From Sanguinoderma infundibulare (taxonomy: Eukaryota; Basidiomycota; Agaricomycetes; Polyporales; Polyporaceae): a stretch of 64,000 nt of DNA. Every line of letters starts with the position of its first letter. The first letter of the stretch is position 1. The stretch spans positions 1,922,001-1,986,000 of the forward strand of contig JAVLRN010000004.1 in NCBI GenBank assembly GCA_032821775.1, given 5' to 3'. Below, piece by piece: positions 11,104 to 22,101 of this stretch. The position numbers and the translations under genes are program-made. The notes under the pieces were generated by a model, which was given only the letters and a program-made list of their open reading frames with translations, did no database searches and was not told the origin of the DNA.

Positions 11104-12582
11104 CTAGATCCGGTTCCTGACTACCAGAAGGGTTGCTTCTTCCTGCGGCGTGCGCTCGTGTGGGGCACTTCTGCTGCCGTGTAGAAGCGACCACGCCGTT
11201 CGATTATTCATCAGATCTTCAAGTTATAGCGGAGAATCTCATGAGTGGATAGGAAAGGTAAAATGGAGACTATGCGAGGGTGGACGGCTTACCGAAGCAA
11301 GGAGGTGACCGGTGTTTGTGCTGTCGAGGTACACGACTATGTCTTCCCGACCGCCGTGCTGATCGAACGGGCGCCGATTTCCAGCGTTATCGCGTCTTTG
11401 CACAGGACTTGGGCGGCGAGAGCCTGAGACGTCATTGAAGGCAGAAATATGTCGTCGTAGTGAGACGTGTGTGTGTTCGTATAGTCGTCGAGTGCAGCTG
11501 AGGTCACCTTGAAGCTGGTCAAGTCCAAATGATCCAGGTCGAGGAGGCGCCGGCGCACATTCCGGCACTTGCCGACAGCCGCAGGGCAAGGAAAATGACC
11601 CTGTCCGGCGGCGTCTGGTCCTTGTCGTCAACGTCCGACTCGCGGAATCGTCGTGCTTGCATCCATTCGTTTGCTTGCACCCATTGCCCTTGTCTTCTCT
11701 TGCCTATGGTCCGTAGGTAGCCCGCATGACAGTCACGTCTTGTCGCGGGACCGCTTGCCGAATGCCTTGGCGATACTTGGGCGAGCCGCTTGTTCCCCGC
11801 GATCGTTGACCCTGAGTCTTCCACGGGCAACTTTCAACAGCTGGTGCGTGTGATGTATCCAACGGGATTTAGGAAGCGATGTCAATAACTCCTTCTCTAG
11901 GCATGGACTCGAGATCCAACCTCATACGTTGGCTGTCCTGGGAAAGTACGCTGAGAGTAGTTACACCGTTTCATGTGCTGCGATCGTTACGTCTCCCCTT
12001 TCAATGCGTGCGCCATGTATCGCTTGAATCGTCGAGTTCAGTCTACGCCCACACATAGGTACACGAAGTAAGTCATATGCTGTATGCTAACCCAGATCGG
12101 TTCTGCCCGCACCGCTCAGGAATTGGTGAGTAGGGTAGCAGGGTAGCAGCGAAGCGACATGAAGTTGATGATGCTTCGTTGCCTTGCACCTTCTCCCAGG
12201 CGATTCAAACGGTTAGCAACCGTCAGTTCCGGGTGGCGAGGGGGCGTCGAACATGAAGGTATTGTCGTATTTCTATTTCTATGGTGGTCGAATGACCGCC
12301 GCATGTGCCATTTGTTGACAGCACTCAGTCAGAAACGTGTTCTGCGTGCGGAATGCTGGCCTGCAATCAGAGGGAGAAAGGTGGACAACTCAACAATATA
12401 CCAAGATAAGGAGAACCCAATTCAGTCAAGGCACCAGAGCGCTCGCGTGTCGACCCTAGAGCTCAAGCTTGTCAGTGTGTGGCCTATATCAACAGCTAGC
12501 CACCCAACAACTGTCGTGGTTGACACTGTCTGCCATCGGTTCATGAATGATATAAGAACTCACACTCCTTCTTTCCCTCGTC
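11104..12582. other. Intergenic region before receptor R1
   Basis: Overlapping minus-strand frames at 11239-11830 (for example LDLDHLDLTSFKVTSAALDD) may be exons of an unrecognised gene, but no domain or consistent splicing was found. The 300 bases before 12583 contain a TATA-like TATAAGAA at about 12551 and a CT-rich tract directly before the R1 start. Confidence 0.35.
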
Positions 12583-13826
12583 ATGTCTTCATACACCATC
12601 CCCCAGGTCGATGTGCCAGCTTCGTTCTCGCTGTTGGGCTTCGTGTTGATCACTATACCCCTCTTTTGGCAGCTTCGAGGTGACTGAATTCCCCTTGCAG
12701 TAGTCGTGTTCTCTCATGCGCTAATGGTTGACTTGCAGCATGGAATATAGGCTGCGTTCTATATATTTTCTGGATCGGCGGGCTATGCCTAACCAACGGG
12801 ATCAACATGCTCCTCTGGAGAGAGAATGCCATCAACTTCGCCCCAGCCTGGTGTGACATCTGTGAGTCCTTCTCTCCCCCACCCTCTTAGTATGAACATT
12901 TCCCCGACCGTTCTCGCTACAGACGTTCGCTTCTACATAGCGAGTGGGATTGGCGTGGTTTCCTCGTCACTGGTTATTACTCATCGTCTGTACCACATCG
13001 CCAACATGACCACGACGAATCCGACTCGCGCGCAGCGGCGTCGCAACATGATCATCGACCTCCTAATCGGACTAGGGATTCCATTGCTGGCCGTTGCACT
13101 CTGTGAGTACACAACCCGTCTTCTCTATCCCCCTCCCTTGACCCTCTTTCATGCCCTGCAGTCTGGTTCTACCAGGGTCATCGTTTCGACATCGTTGAAG
13201 GGATCGGCTGCGTGGAAGCCTACCCCAACACCTTCCTCTCCCTCCTCCTCTACACCATCTGGCCCATCCCCATAGGCCTCACCTCCGCCGTCCTCGCCGT
13301 CCTCGCGCTTCGTGGTGCCCTCGACCGCACCAAGGATCTCAAGCGACTCCAGATCGTTGAGCCCGACCTCACAACGAGCCGGTACTACCGCCTCATGGCG
13401 CTCGCCAGCGCGGACCTGCTCTGCACCATCCCCTTGACGATCTACTTGATCGTCAGCAACCTCCGTACCGGCTTCTATCCGTACCGCGGCCTCGCGGACC
13501 TCCATTACAACTTTGGGCGAGTGGAGTCGACGGTGGCCATCGTATGGCGCGAGGACGCGGCGATCGTCGAGGTGATGATGTTCAGGATATGGACACCGAT
13601 CGCCTGCGCGATCTTTTTCTTCTGCATGTTTGGCTTCACCGCAGAGGCGCGCGCCCACTACCGGCGCGCGATCGCTTGGTTGGCGAAGCGTCTCCGGGTC
13701 TCCCTTTCCGAGGACGGAGCCGCGCGAGCATCGGAAATGGTGCATGCGCCCTCCCGCCCGCCTGTGATCGACTTGTCTCTCTGGGCAGACGATGGGTTCC
13801 ACATCACGAAATCTGCAGTCGTCTGA
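12583..13826 (+). CDS. STE3-like: STE3-like pheromone receptor R1
   Basis: G-protein-coupled receptor for lipopeptide pheromones, plasma membrane. Exons 12583-12679, 12739-12861, 12923-13102 and 13162-13826 join in frame to 354 residues; introns are 59, 61 and 59 nt, all GT-AG. Hydrophobic helices lie at about residues 13-30, 35-57, 75-95, 115-135, 157-183, 208-235 and 274-296. Family landmarks seen: IPLFWQLRAWN between TM1 and TM2, AWCDI at the end of TM2, FYQGHRFDIVEGIGC in the second outer loop, SRYYRLMALASADL entering TM6. The C-tail is short (about 55 residues) compared with R2 and R4. It differs from R2-R4 in having an extra intron in exon 1 and none after the GHRFD exon, so it belongs to another receptor lineage. 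It is the only intact receptor on the plus strand and has no pheromone gene within 1.8 kb. Confidence 0.92.
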
Positions 13827-14320
13827 GTCGGCGATGAGCCTAGCGCGGGCGGTGTCAACGGCAGTGGGCCGCACTCATTGCGGACGACCAGGCTCCCGGT
13901 ATATCACATGGAGCACAGCTCAAAAGAGGGAGACGTCGTCTTCACGTCCCCAACCACGGACTCGCCGCCCCCAACCTACACTGCATTCCATCCACCGCTG
14001 CCAACTCTGCTGCCGCCGTTGCGTCTCCTCAGGCGGCACGATATCGAGTGCCCTCCCCCGGTGGCCCCCAAGTCGCTCAGTATGGTATAGATGGATATTC
14101 TATCATGTAACGAGTCTGTCTTCATGTTCTCGCTTGCCTGTACGTCGCCTTCCCTCTCCCTCCTCCGGGATATCACATTCGTCGCTCCCTCTGATGCTCT
14201 CCTTGCAACGCTCTCGGCCTCACACGCACGACGCTCGTGTATCATACTTTTTAAGGATTGGAAATGTCGCTCTCCCGCCTTGCGGACAACATTGTGCCAA
14301 GCTCGCCTCGCGAGTCGCGA
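13827..14320. other. Intergenic region, R1 3' flank
   Basis: No gene recognised; only frames shadowing the neighbours. It probably includes the 3' UTR of R1 and decayed sequence leading into the MYND pseudogene. Confidence 0.4.
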
Positions 14321-14932
14321 CATGCGCCTGCCCAGTGCCCACGGCCTTTGCAGCTCCGCCGTAATGACAGTCGCGGACAAAGTGGCGAGCGGGAAGGGCT
14401 ACGACCCGATGCTGACTGTCGCGTTCACCAAGTACAAGGACATCTGATCGGCCGTGGACGCGCGCAAGAGGAAGATGGAAGACGAGGAGCGAACGCTCGC
14501 TGAGAAGGTCGCGAAGGCACCTAACGCGTACAAGTGCGCGGCGCCCGGGGGCGGGATCGTGGGGCACGAAGAAGAAGGCACTGATGGGGTGCGCCGGGAG
14601 GTGTCCCTCAGAGCGAAACGCGCACTATTGCAGCAAGGAGTGTCAGAAGAAGGTTCGCGTTTTCCTCTCATGCATGTCGTGCCACGCATGGCACTGACAG
14701 AAAGATTCACGTCCAGGACTGGAAGACGCACAAACGCAACTCCAAGCCCGATGTTGAGGTCGCTGCCGTGCCTGCCCCTGCCGAGGAACCGGTGCACGTT
14801 CAACATGAGTGGCGTAAGGACGAGGATGAGGTTCCGAACCCCAACCCTGCGAGTCCGAGCATGACCATAAAATCACGCCAGCTTCCGTCTGAGGTCATGA
14901 GGTGGATGCGAGACGGGATGGTCAAGAGGAGG
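14321..14932 (+). pseudogene. Decayed copy of MYND gene copy 1, inverted
   Basis: Strong similarity to the gene at 423-1696, but on the plus strand. AFTKYKDI is followed by TGA where copy 1 has TGG. VDARKRKMEDEERTLAEKV and NAYKCAAPGGGI follow, and then the finger is frameshifted (it reads as EEEGTDGVRREV). The tail homology returns as AEEPVHVQHEWRKDED and SRQLPSEVMRWMRDGMVK up to about 14932. One stop, at least one frameshift and a lost Cys make it non-functional. It lies next to receptor R1, about 13 kb from its parent. Confidence 0.8.
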
Positions 14933-15668
14933 ACTTACGGCTTCGCAGGAGGGTACGTCCAAGTACTAGCTGGTGTCTTGATGATTTTACTGGAGCCAAT
15001 CTCCGAGTCCGGCTGAGATTGAACGTTATCGCCGGTCATTAAGCTATCCTCCCTACATCCAGAGGCAGTCGAGATCCATCGACAAGCCATAGCATGAGCG
15101 GACACCATGATACAAGTACAATCATTCATGAATTCGTGTACATCACTTCTCCGAATAGTATCGTACATATGCTAACCCCGTACATCGGCGTCCAGTATTA
15201 CAATCGAGTACGTCTAGTCGAATAAATAAGGCGTAAGGGGGTGAGAGTCAAGGAGTGGAGGTGTTGCCGTGGCGTCCTTCGGCGCTGTAGAGCGGGCAAG
15301 AACCGCATAAACAGATAGCGGCCTGGTGGCCAGAAGTGTACCGGGATGATCACGGTAAAAGCGACGAGGCAGTCAAAAGAAACTTGAAGAATAACGCGAA
15401 GGCGGCGCTTGAAGAGGATGAGGATGAGGACGGTGATACTGGTGAGGGAAGAAGAGGGTCGGGTTTGAGGACGAGGACGAGGGGAAGGGCAACGAGGGTG
15501 ATGGGTGCCACCCAGCCGACCTGCGACAGGGAGCGCATGAGTATATCAGCCTCGCGTAGACAACCATAGAAGCACGATGCTCACCAAGAAGCGGTCAAAG
15601 AAAAGCTGTTATAAGATATATACAGTGAAGGAATATGGCCGGCGCCGTCCTCGGGCTTGCAGACGGGA
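14933..15668. other. Intergenic region with GA-rich low-complexity tract
   Basis: No gene recognised. A purine-rich stretch (GAGGATGAGGATGAGGACGG and similar) runs from about 15410 to 15490 and produces repetitive spurious frames on both strands. Confidence 0.4.
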
Positions 15669-15791
15669 CTAAGCGATGGTGCACCACGAGTACGAGCTCG
15701 AGGACCCGAACATGACCTCGCGCTCGTTGGTGGCCTGCGTGCTCGCATCGCTGTTCGTAGCGATAGACACAATGGTTGTGAATGTGTCCAT
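15669..15791 (-). CDS. Pheromone precursor, CTIA CaaX box
   Basis: A 40-residue frame starting MDTFTTIVSIA and ending FGSSSSYSWCTIA. The MD start and C-terminal Cys-aliphatic box are the hallmarks of basidiomycete lipopeptide mating pheromones: farnesylation of the Cys, removal of the last three residues, carboxymethylation, and N-terminal trimming. A Glu-Arg pair at residues 23-24 (TNEREV), a common processing site, would leave a 13-residue peptide ending in Cys. Its tail closely matches the precursor at 19656-19820 (SSSYSWC in both), and the two flank receptor R2 on the same strand. A TATA-like box lies about 150 nt upstream. The gene is shorter than most in its family. Confidence 0.85.
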   Translation of the reverse strand: MDTFTTIVSIATNSDASTQATNEREVMFGSSSSYSWCTIA

Positions 15792-15936
15792 TACGGTGCA
15801 AGTGGCGGGATGTGCGGCGACGGCAATAGATAGTGAAGAGGGGAGGGACGAAGGGGTGGGTTGCGGGGGCTAGGTTCGATGGTTGTTGCAGGGTGTGCTA
15901 GGCATGGGACATAACAGAACATAGAAAACGTCCCCG

Positions 15937-15945
15937 TATTTATAG
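15937..15945 (-). promoter_or_regulatory. TATA-like box of pheromone gene
   Basis: On the minus strand the sequence reads CTATAAATA, 146 nt before the ATG at 15791. It is the best TATA match in this interval. Confidence 0.45.
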
Positions 15946-16714
15946 GGGAGGGTTGGGTGCATGCTCGGTGAGCCGGCGGAGCGAGCCTCGGAACCGCGGA
16001 CAATACACGACGGCTCGGACTCGGAATACGCAGTGCGCAAGGTCCTGCCAGAGGCAGTAGGTCCCTGTCTACGAGACGGACAGCGAACTCTAATCATACG
16101 GGAAAGCTTACCCGGAGTCCCATGACATTAATTGCGCAGGCCACCGCAGTTGAAAGTGTTGCTACCGCCTTCGAGTGATCGCTAGCACCAGAGCAGTAGG
16201 CGTCCATAAAAGGAAAGCGTCGTAGAAGCAGTACGAGTGTAGCGGTTCTTCAGCAACCGCGCGTACCTCGCGGTGTGCGGCGCGAGCTTGACGAGTCTCT
16301 TCGCGTACTCCAACAGCTGTCCACGCATGCACGCCTCGTGTAGGCTGAGAGGATCGAACCCAGATGCGGTCCACATCCGCTTCTAGACGTCATCGGCCAC
16401 ACCAGGCCACTTGCCAAAAGATTTTCGCGAAGCGAGGTAAAGGGCAGAAAAGCTTCGTATTGTTATGCTACTGATACAGTGACATCCATAGCGACGTAGA
16501 CAATGAGGGCATGAAGGAGGAAATGTGGTAGGACAGACCCGATGGTTGGTTGGAAACAAGGAGGGGATGGTGGTCAGGAATGGAGGTCTAGCGCCGCTAG
16601 TGCCTAACCGCTGACATGTTTGAGTTCGTGAAGCCGTATAATGATAGCGATACATAGCTTGGACGTGAGATGCGTGAGCCCAGGACACAGGAGAAGACGA
16701 AACGAATAAATATT
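15946..16714. other. Intergenic region between pheromone and R2
   Basis: A 64-residue minus-strand frame at 16182-16376 (FDPLSLHEACMRGQLLEYAK) looks coding-like but was not recognised; it may be a gene fragment. Nothing else supported. Confidence 0.3.
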
Positions 16715-18316
16715 TTAGACCATGCGTTCCACCTCGACGCGGGTCTCAACTGTCACCCGAAGATCCGGACCGCGAGACGCCGGAGAAGGAACAGGGAAGA
16801 ACGTCGGTGGGCTGAATGGACGATGATATGCGGGTACTGGCAGGGAAACGATGGGTGCTGGCGGCGACGGGGGATACTCGTCGGAGATGTGAATGTATGG
16901 CGACGACTCGACGGAAAAGGTGCTCGAGGGGTATCGAGAGCGGGTAGGGGACGAGTCGGGAGCGGGAGAAGGAGGCTCGAACGAGGACGTGATCTTCTGC
17001 CCAATCTTGTCCTTGTTGAAGGACGCGTAGGAATGATTGGGAGCAGGGCTGTACGCAGGAAGGGTCTGGTCATCATTATCATCGAAGGTCGAGTTTAGCT
17101 TGATGGGCGACAGAACAGGCTTGGAGAAGCTGCGAACAGTCCAATTCAGTATCTGGTGAGCGTCGTGACGATATTATACTACAATACGAACCTGGGGAAG
17201 CTTCCGTCAAGAGTCATTGAGGGATCAGCTAGCGTCTGCCTGAAGACTTTGACGCGGATCCACCAGATGAGGCTCTTGTAGTCCTTGATTGCTTCTTCTC
17301 CGAAGCCGAAAAAGAAGAAGAAAATGTAGGACGAGATGGGCATAACCCAGAGGAAGAGGAAGAACTGGCGTTGGTAGGAGACAGGATATAGAATCATGGG
17401 GGTGGCGTCAATCCGACCGAAGTCAGAGTGCACATCCGCCCAGTTGGTCCAAGGGCGAAGGCCGGGCGAGATATTGTCGTACATGGCGATCGCCGTCAGC
17501 ACGGTCTGCCAGACGATCTGAACGATAGACATAGCAACGAGACGCAAATAGCGCCCAGTGCTGAGGGCAGAGTTGGAGTTCTTGAGTTGCATGGTGAAAG
17601 TGAGGCGTTGGCGGAAGAAGTGGTGGAGAGCGAGCGCTGGGCATGGTCGTTGGTGAACTGAAAGGGGGCGAAGAACGGGTTTGGACTTACTGGCATAGAT
17701 CGCCGTCAACGTGGACAACAGGAGAGGAGGGAACCAAACGATGAACACGCCCGGGATGGAATAGTACGTCGCAGGCAAGCAACCGACGTATTCCAAGATG
17801 TCGAACCGGTGACCCTGGACAACGTAGTCTGAATGGGATGAGCAAAGGACAAGTAGCTAACAGGACTGGAGATACACTTACGCAGAGCCATGATGACGAC
17901 CGGAAGACCGTAGCACATGACCAGGTCGAAGAACATCTTCTTTTGCTTGTCTTCGCGCGTAAGACGCGCAATGCGACCGGATGCGACGAGCTCCAGGTTA
18001 CGGCAGACACACATCGTGGCGGCAGGGAGGGCGACAGATGCTCCGATAGAGAGCTTCGTGGCTTGGCGGGGTATTAGGCTTGGGGGTGGGGAAAACGGAG
18101 ACGAGAACACTCACTGATGTCGCACCAGACAAGCAGGTGCTTGCGAATGTTTCCGTCCCAAACGATGGTGTTCACGCCGTAAATGACATCCATGGCAAAG
18201 AGCCAAACGATGATGGAGACCGTGGCGATATTTCGAGAGCGCCAGTGGGCAGGAAGGGGAATGAGGATGAGGGCAGCGGCGAGGAAGGCTCCAACAGGGA
18301 ACTCAGGATAGCGCAT
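16715..18316 (-). CDS. STE3-like: STE3-like pheromone receptor R2
   Basis: Lipopeptide-pheromone GPCR. Exons 18316-18115, 18061-17882, 17828-17691, 17636-17192 and 17129-16715 sum to 1380 nt, exactly 460 codons, so 459 residues. Introns are 53, 52-53, 54 and 61 nt. Landmarks: ALILIPLPAHWRSRNIATVS (TM1-TM2), VWCDI, HYVVQGHRFDILEYVGC, STGRYLRLVAMSIVQIVW, WTNWADVHSDFGRI, and FFFFFGFGEEAIKDY at TM7. The last exon has no in-frame ATG and encodes a Ser/Pro-rich cytoplasmic tail of about 138 residues (PSPAPDSSPTRSRYPSSTFS) ending VEVERMV. Exon sizes 202, 180 and 138 equal those of R4, so the two are sister genes. The gene lies between two related pheromone genes, at 15669 and 19656. Confidence 0.93.
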
Positions 18317-19655
18317 CGTGAAAAAACCAGTAGGGGAAAACGGCGACGGCGAGTATGTGCATAAGGATCCTTGGAAAAGACATTTGTAGGAGTGGTTCTG
18401 GGAGGAGAACAATGAACAAGACTTTATTCACGCCCTGGGACGGAGGAGCATAAAGGACGATTGTCCGCGTGGGCATCTTCTCCGGCACAATAGCATTCTG
18501 AATAGACGCCCTTCGGACAGCTGGGGGCCGACTGCGGACCGCCAAGATTTGGACGTCGTGCACCTCCTTGGACTCGTTCGACAGACTCCAAGTCACCAAG
18601 ACCATTGTCTTTGAACGGTACCGAACGCAATGACTTTGGCTGGTCATCATGGCAACGGCTGGTATGAGGTCCTTATAAGAGCGGCTTGCCATCACCAAAA
18701 CGCCCCTGAACTTCAGCTCTCTCCCGTCTTGTCCCCGACTCGCTGCGCGCAGCCCATGTGATCCCAAGCGCATGAGATATACCGCTCGAGGGCATCCGGC
18801 ATCGCTTGGAATAGCAGAAAGCGGCTAGAAGTCTGTTGACGAGGAGCATTACAAGATTGGGACCGGGTCCAAGTTGTGCACTCGACGACGAAGCATCCCT
18901 CGCGTGACTGTTGCCCACAGTTCAACGCCTGGGGCCCGTCGATGTGCTGTGCCAGAAGTTCAACAGGAATGCGCGAAGCACACGGGATACTGGATGCACT
19001 CGTGAACTGCAGAGCGGGACGGAGAGGCATTCAAAACATTTGCGAAGAGATGCAACATACAGGAAGCAGCGAAACAGGGCTCTAAGCTACTGATACAAAC
19101 GTTCGAGAGCAATCGGAAAGCGAAAAATCCTCGTCCAAGACACGCTAAGTGCCTTACTACCTATGTAGTACGAGGCCGCTACTCGACTGAATAAATATTG
19201 ACGGCAGCGGGGAGACCGGGAGAAAGGAGGTCAACGAGTGGGAGGGGGGCTCAGGCTTGCGTTACATATTGGATAAATACGGAGTCGCGCCGCTTGCTTG
19301 GTCCAGCCGTGCTGCAGGATAAGCTCTTGTAAGCAACGAAGACGAAAGGGGGGTCGGCTTGGGGAGGACGAGAACACTCACAGCAGTTGTGCGGCAACAC
19401 AAGACCATCGGGCGAAATATTCGGGAGACCAGAGACGAAGGTTGGGAGAAAGGACAGTTGGGAGAAGAGACGACGCGAAAAGAAGCGGGTGTGTTTGTTG
19501 GAAGGATGGCGGAAAAGAGGACGGGGAGGGGGGGATGCGCATAGACAGTCTAGTCTGAATGAGATTGGGAACGTTGCATCAGCAACACCGTACAAGAGGT
19601 AACACAAGGACTGGGACAACGTACTGGGGTTATATGTGCAAACGGTAGCGCAGGC
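18317..19655. other. Intergenic region between R2 and pheromone gene
   Basis: No gene recognised. Frames on both strands are short, without domain similarity or consistent splice sites. It must hold the promoter of R2. Confidence 0.4.
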
Positions 19656-19820
19656 TTATGCTACGACGCACCAGGAGTAAGATGAGCTCCCGGTGATGTA
19701 CTCCATATCGACGAGTACGCCGTCATCGGGCACGATTGCGGGAGGGCCTTCGAGCGAAGGCTCATCGTGGAGTGTAGCCTCGGTTTCGAGGAACGCGGAG
19801 AACTCGGCAAAATCGTCCAT
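19656..19820 (-). CDS. Pheromone precursor, CVVA CaaX box
   Basis: A 54-residue frame, MDDFAEFSAFLETEATLH at the N terminus and ITGSSSYSWCVVA at the C terminus. The acidic middle, MD start and prenylation box fit a basidiomycete mating pheromone precursor. No Glu-Arg or Glu-His pair is present; the likely cut lies near DMEY (residues 38-41), so the mature peptide is not defined. SSSYSWC is shared with the precursor at 15669, pointing to a duplicated pheromone pair around R2. GATAAAAG on the minus strand near 19965 could serve as a TATA element. Confidence 0.87.
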   Translation of the reverse strand: MDDFAEFSAFLETEATLHDEPSLEGPPAIVPDDGVLVDMEYITGSSSYSWCVVA

Positions 19821-20584
19821 GGGGGAATCGCGGTGGGGTGGACACGAAGATAGGGCGTGTAAGACGGTGGGGAGCGGGTATCACGGATGGGGTGTCGCTG
19901 GGAGCAGGTATCGCGAATAGGCCGAGGTTATCTTGCGCGACATCTCCTTCCTAGGACATGGCTTTTATCGGGGAGCGAGCGCTGAGTGCAGACAGTGCGA
20001 GCTGGACCGCTCGGGAGGGGTTAGAGATGGGAGCATTTTCCCGTAGCGGGTGTACAATGGGGGCAAGAGCAATTGTTGCTGTGTAGCAAACGAGAGGATT
20101 ATGCGGGTCGACATGAGAATATCACCTCATATGGGTGCTTTATTACGTAATACAGCGTCCTCCACGCTCGTCAGAGTCTGGCATGCGACCTGAATGCGAC
20201 TGGCAGTTCACATGTTCTGTCCCTTCCTTGTTCTGCCCCTCCCTCAGAGGCCGTGCAATATTTTGTTGTCGGTATAGAGGGCACATGCGACCCCTCGTCG
20301 CCGGTGCTCAGCGCATTGACCTTCAAGTCTTGCCGGTGCAGAGAGACACTAACTTCCGAGTCCATCGTCAGCGGAGCTTTTGCGCTCGCTTGGAATTGGT
20401 GTCCCGTCGTCGTCGCTCGTTTTGTATTTGCTGTCGTCGTGACTGTGGTGTATTATTTATTGAGTTGCCAATCCATCCGGCCTGAATCCCTCTTCCGCCG
20501 CGTGGAGTGATAAGTGAACTCGCGTTCCGCTCGTTGCGTTGAGTGACGATTACTGTAGCATGTCATCGAAATAAGACTTCTCGT
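19821..20584. other. Intergenic region
   Basis: Nothing recognised except the presumed promoter of the pheromone gene that starts at 19820. Confidence 0.4.
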
Positions 20585-20995
20585 AATGCGAGCTACAAAC
20601 CCCGTTGCGCAACTCGCGGATTTGAGTACATGTGACTTTCAATTTACTGCACCTCGTCTCTTGACCACAGTAATAGACTGTTGACACATTGGCTCGACGT
20701 TCTTAGCGGCCTCGTCGAGGCTGACGATGTAGAGCTTCAGGTACAAGACGGACTTGAATGGTCGCGAAGAACTAGCCATGACGTCCGAAAAGAGATGCCC
20801 CCTAACGCGGTAGCGGGAGAAGAGGAGGCACATGGTGGAGGTCTCGAATGCGGCGCAGAACTCGTCGAAGGTGCCCTGACGAATGAGCTCGCCGTACGAG
20901 AGAGCGACGTTCACCTCGTTGTCGACGACCAAGCCGAACGCCGTCCATGCATCCTGATACAGCAGGGTGGGGGCGCACTTTCAAGGAAAGGGTGA
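20585..20995 (-). repeat. Duplicated segment, copy A, with truncated coding frame
   Basis: The part 20585-20830 is nearly identical, inverted, to 28800-29054. Both encode SRYRVRG, FSDVMASS, RPFKSV, YLKLYI and EPMCQ and share the downstream CGCGAGTTGCGCAACGGGGT. Copy A alone continues upstream on the minus strand as LYQDAWTAFGLVVDNEVNVA and SYGELIRQGTFDEFCAAF, which looks like an exon of a real but unrecognised gene. No start or splice structure could be fixed. It is a gene fragment carried by a duplication in the mating locus. Confidence 0.65.
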
Positions 20996-21825
20996 CGTAG
21001 AGAGAGAAACAGGTTTGTCGGGCAGGAGGGAGGGCACGAAGAGTAACCGTGCTTCTTAGTACTCAGTCACCCACCGTGACAGTGACCGCGCAAGCTCAGC
21101 GTTTCAACGCGCCTTCAGCCTCAGCCACCGACGCGACGAACCACGACACAACCAGCCTGGAGGACAAATACGTGCCTTAAAACTTGATGTTGGTTGTGTT
21201 TCTGGTAGCTGGTAAAACGCTTCTGCACGTTCCGGTGGTTGGGGACGTTCCGGTGGTTAGAGAAGAAGGCAGACCGCGGGGCAATGCGGAATGCGACTGA
21301 ACTGGTCGGGATAGTCACTGTAATGCTTCACGGGCTCTAGGGAGGAGGTCAGAAACGACTACATGGACGGTGTGCAAGGGGTTGGTGGTTGGAGACATAT
21401 GTGACTCACACAAACGACAATGACGCTTACCCGGGCCCGAAATGTGCAGCCAACTCGATCCAGCGATCAATGTCGACCAATGGACTTTGTCCTCCCCAGG
21501 TTGCATCCGAAATCACTTCACGGCAGGTCTCTCGTGGCACCACCGTATATATTCTCACCCTCTCCCACAACCTCGACCACCAACCGCTACTCGACTCTCC
21601 ATCCCGACCGCGACCTCGTCGGACACATCTACCTGGACTTCATCAACGGGACTGCAACTCGTTCGCGCCTACCGTGCCTCGGCTCCATGCTCCGTCTTGC
21701 CATAATATGAGATGTTGACTCCTCACCTCCGTCCACATCCCGTTCGATCAAGTGTGGAGTATGCTGTCCTCGCCGCAGTTCCCCATCCGAGCTCCTCCGT
21801 GCGCAGCTACAAGCATGGTTGAGAG
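20996..21825. other. Intergenic region
   Basis: Plus-strand frames at 21389-21718 may belong to the hydrolase fragment that follows, but show no domain. An 11-bp direct repeat (ACGTTCCGGTGGTT) occurs at 21227 and 21244. Confidence 0.35.
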
Positions 21826-22101
21826 GTGCGTCCTGTGCACGTTTTCTCCGGTGGTTGGAGGGCCCAGGGTTACGAATTTGTCGAACAGGTGAACAAGAAA
21901 GCGCCACACCAGGAAGGGAAGGATACCCAGCTCGCGGATGTGCGCGTGCCTCTCGCGATCAACGCAGACGACGACCCGATCATACGCGACCTGCCCGCGG
22001 ATGTCGGCGATAACCCGCTCGTGTCCCTTGTCGTCACGCGGGGTGGAGGGCACCTGGGGTGGTTCGCCTCGGAGACGGTCTACCTCAATGCATTTCAGTG
22101 A
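21826..22101 (+). pseudogene. Alpha/beta-hydrolase (YheT/EMB8-like) C-terminal fragment
   Basis: Residues VPLAINADDDPIIRDLPADV and SLVVTRGGGHLGWF match the pattern around the catalytic Asp (DDDPI) and His (GGHLGWF) of the EMB8/YheT family of esterase-like hydrolases. No N-terminal part with the nucleophile elbow was found upstream, and the frame ends soon after the His motif. It is read as a gene fragment. Recognition rests on these two motifs only. Confidence 0.4.

Noticed and set aside
16440..16520. Short minus-strand frame ending VSVA before a stop
   Set aside because: Lacks the prenylatable Cys.
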